Source: Oscillospiraceae bacterium
GTDB taxonomy: Bacteria > Bacillota > Clostridia > Oscillospirales > Oscillospiraceae
Reading direction: 5' to 3'
NCBI GenBank assembly: GCA_031272845.1
Contig: JAISTA010000151.1
Coordinates: 1 to 7,681 of the forward strand
Length of the DNA stretch: 7,681 nucleotides
A program made the position numbers and the translations under genes. The notes beneath the pieces were generated by a model, which did no database searches, was not told the origin of the DNA, and was given only the letters and a program-made list of their open reading frames with translations. The first letter of the stretch is position 1, and each line of letters opens with the position of its first letter. Positions 5,976 to 7,681 of the stretch are shown here, piece by piece.

Positions 5976-7681
5976 ATGTATAACATGTATAAAATGAGTA
6001 GGCGCCCGGCACCCCGGGCAGTAATGGCAGCCGTTTTTATGCTTATACTTACCGCCGTGCTTGCGGTATGTCTGCCGACGCGCGCCCGCGCGGCGGCTAC
6101 CGTTGACGCCAGCCCGGACTGGTACTTTGACGGCCCGACAGGCACGCTTACGATTTACACTAACGCCGCGGCGAACAGCACCCAAAGCGTTTACTGGCGA
6201 AATCATGCTCAATTTGACACTGGCCCGGAACGGGAAGCAGTTGAGCGTATTGTGATTTCCGAGGGTGTAACAGAGATTGGAGAGTCCGCGTTTGACTGGT
6301 GCCATACTATTACTGATGTCACTTTTCCGGCCACACTGAAAACTATCGGCAGAGGCGCTTTTCGGCAAAGCCAATTTACCGATATAACATTTCCAGCCGG
6401 CAGCTCGCTTGAGGTTATCGGAAGTGAGGCATTTACATGGTGCAACGCGCTAACGTCCCTTGACCTGTCTGCCTGCCTGAAGCTGCAGACGTTTGGGGAG
6501 CGGGCATTTAGTCGCTGCGACCTGCTTCGAGATGTAACCTTTCCCGCAACAAACACGTTGACAAGCATTGGTAACTACGCGTTTAGTAGTACGCCCGCCC
6601 GCGGCGATATTGACCTCTCCGTCTGCACAGGACTTCTCAATACCGGTTCGTATGCGTTTTATGAAAGCGGCGTAACCTCCGTAAAGCTGCCGGACAGTCT
6701 TGAGACACTTGGCGTTTACGGGTTTTATCGCTGTCCGCGTCTCTTGGCGGCTGACATTTCGAATACAAAAATTAAGCAGTTTGGATACGGCGCCTTTTCT
6801 GTGTGCGCGGCGCTCGAAAGCGTCAATTTGCCGGCTACGGTGGAGCTTATAGGCAACAGCGCGTTTTCAAATTTACCGCGACTGCGCACCGTTAACTTCG
6901 AGGATCTGACAAGTCTGCGGACGATTGAAAGCAGCGCGTTTCTCTACTGCGTGTCGCTCCAATCGGCAATTTTTGCCGAGGGACTTGAAACTATCGAATC
7001 GGGCGCCTTTCAATATACGGGAATTAAGACGCTTGTTCTGCCGAGCACGGTTACGTCTTTAGCTGCTTATGCCTTTTCCGGCTCTGCGAACCTGAAAACA
7101 GCGGATTTGTCTAAGGCGGTAAACCTGAAAGAGCTTATGCAAGGTTGCTTTAATGAATCCTACAGTCTTGAGACCGTGCTTTTGCCGGAGGGACTGGAGA
7201 AAATAGAATACAACGCTTTTTCTTCTTGCACAAGCCTTTTAAGTGTCGAATTCCCGTCGACACTGAAGGAAATAGGTGTAAATGCGTTTCAGTACTGCAC
7301 CAGCCTTACGTCGGTTGATTTTTCGAAGTGCGACAACTTAACCTTTATTGATAATGACGTATTTTATGATGATCCGCTGATTGTACTGACGTTTGGCGAG
7401 AACATGCCGTATGACGGCGGAAAAGACTATATATTCCGAGATTCGCACCCGAACGAGCCTAACCAGACTGCGCCGAGACAGACCGTGTTTTACCCCTACG
7501 GCGTGACGTTCAACGACAACGCGCTTGAAGAATATATAGACCCGGGCTCCGGCTACTGGAACAACTGGGCAAGGGACTCTCTGCCGCAGGCAAAGCCGTC
7601 GATGCCGACCTACGAGGCAAAGGTCGGCGAGTATGACGCGGTAATTTCGGTTGACGAAATCGCGCGCGACTGGGATATTGA
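5976..7681 (+). CDS. Secreted BspA-like leucine-rich-repeat protein (3'-partial)
   Basis: 568 residues are encoded before the window ends, with no stop. Residues 1-39 form a signal peptide: a basic n-region, the hydrophobic stretch AVMAAVFMLILTAVLAVC, and a likely cut after ARA at 37-39. No lipobox or anchor is visible in the part present. Residues about 49-60 (WYFDGPTGTLTI) match the lead-in strand often seen before LRR_5 arrays. About 16 repeats follow (residues 88-475), each with a conserved Ala-Phe pair: IG..AF..C..L..V..P..L. From about 476 a non-repeat region rich in Tyr, Asn, Asp and Pro begins and is cut off. LRR_5/BspA proteins are usually cell-surface or secreted and are linked to binding host or other proteins; that role here is inference. 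The start is set by AGGAGA five bases upstream and a perfect promoter. In-frame ATGs at residues 4 and 7 are less well placed. The repeat part uses codons unlike those of the transport operon. Confidence 0.93.
   Translation, partial: MYNMYKMSRRPAPRAVMAAVFMLILTAVLAVCLPTRARAAATVDASPDWYFDGPTGTLTIYTNAAANSTQSVYWRNHAQFDTGPEREAVERIVISEGVTEIGESAFDWCHTITDVTFPATLKTIGRGAFRQSQFTDITFPAGSSLEVIGSEAFTWCNALTSLDLSACLKLQTFGERAFSRCDLLRDVTFPATNTLTSIGNYAFSSTPARGDIDLSVCTGLLNTGSYAFYESGVTSVKLPDSLETLGVYGFYRCPRLLAADISNTKIKQFGYGAFSVCAALESVNLPATVELIGNSAFSNLPRLRTVNFEDLTSLRTIESSAFLYCVSLQSAIFAEGLETIESGAFQYTGIKTLVLPSTVTSLAAYAFSGSANLKTADLSKAVNLKELMQGCFNESYSLETVLLPEGLEKIEYNAFSSCTSLLSVEFPSTLKEIGVNAFQYCTSLTSVDFSKCDNLTFIDNDVFYDDPLIVLTFGENMPYDGGKDYIFRDSHPNEPNQTAPRQTVFYPYGVTFNDNALEEYIDPGSGYWNNWARDSLPQAKPSMPTYEAKVGEYDAVISVDEIARDWDI
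6237..7400 (+). repeat. Array of about 16 LRR_5-type protein repeats
   Basis: Taking the conserved Phe as marker, repeats fall at residues 106, 129, 153, 178, 203, 228, 250, 274, 297, 322, 345, 367, 392, 415, 438 and 463. Spacings run from 22 to 25 residues. The motif is clear in protein, but the DNA of the units has diverged, with no obvious long identical copies, so this is an old array rather than a recent expansion. The last unit (Val-Phe at 462-463) is degenerate, as is usual for a capping repeat. Confidence 0.9.

Noticed and set aside
5971..5997. Nine-codon ATG-to-TGA frame overlapping the LRR start in another frame
   Set aside because: Its ATG touches the ribosome site directly, leaving no spacing for initiation, while the ATG at 5976 has normal spacing and opens into the signal peptide.
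5721..6374. Long open frame on the minus strand (217 residues)
   Set aside because: It runs antisense through the consensus promoter, leader and signal peptide of the LRR gene. It has no ribosome site and its product is a composition-driven mixture with no recognisable motif.
6237..7400. CRISPR or DNA tandem array suggested by the repeating 66-75-base period
   Set aside because: The periodicity exists in protein (LRR units), the DNA units are diverged, and the frame stays open throughout.

Overview
The window looks like chromosomal DNA of a fermentative, probably gut-associated Clostridia-type Bacillota. This is an inference from four things: purine-rich Shine-Dalgarno sites before nearly every gene, a Pro/Thr/Glu-rich linker ahead of a transport solute-binding domain, a small coiled-coil plus zinc-ribbon protein of a kind common in Clostridia, and a secreted BspA-like leucine-rich-repeat protein. 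Coding sequence is GC-rich, and AT-rich DNA is confined to intergenic control regions. There is no sign of a mobile element, CRISPR array, or tRNA or rRNA gene.

Left part (1-4974, + strand): an ABC importer operon of the ribose/galactose (CUT2) type. It holds a solute-binding lipoprotein whose N-terminus lies outside the window (1-1269), a double-ATPase subunit (1354-2850), and two different membrane permeases (2864-3931 and 3931-4974). A GC-rich hairpin sits between the binding-protein gene and the ATPase gene. The last three genes are packed tightly, with a 13-base gap and then a one-base stop/start overlap. The binding protein would capture a small solute, probably a sugar, outside the cell and pass it to a permease heterodimer driven by the ATPase. 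The substrate cannot be read from the sequence.

Middle (4975-5975): a perfect 16-bp inverted repeat acts as a probable two-way terminator between the operon and a convergent minus-strand gene for a small zinc-ribbon protein (5545-5075). That gene has an extended -10 promoter. A doubtful 82-codon ORF (5628-5876) lies in the region between the divergent promoters.

Right part (5905-7681, + strand): a complete consensus promoter (TTGACA, 17 bases, TATAAT) drives a gene for a secreted protein with about 16 LRR_5-type repeats, which runs off the window end. Its short leader has three complementary arms, one of which covers the ribosome binding site. Codon use in the repeat part differs sharply from that of the transport operon.

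The families are familiar. The least ordinary items are the LRR gene's leader, its codon-use break and its two-length repeat pattern. I found no clearly new multi-gene system.
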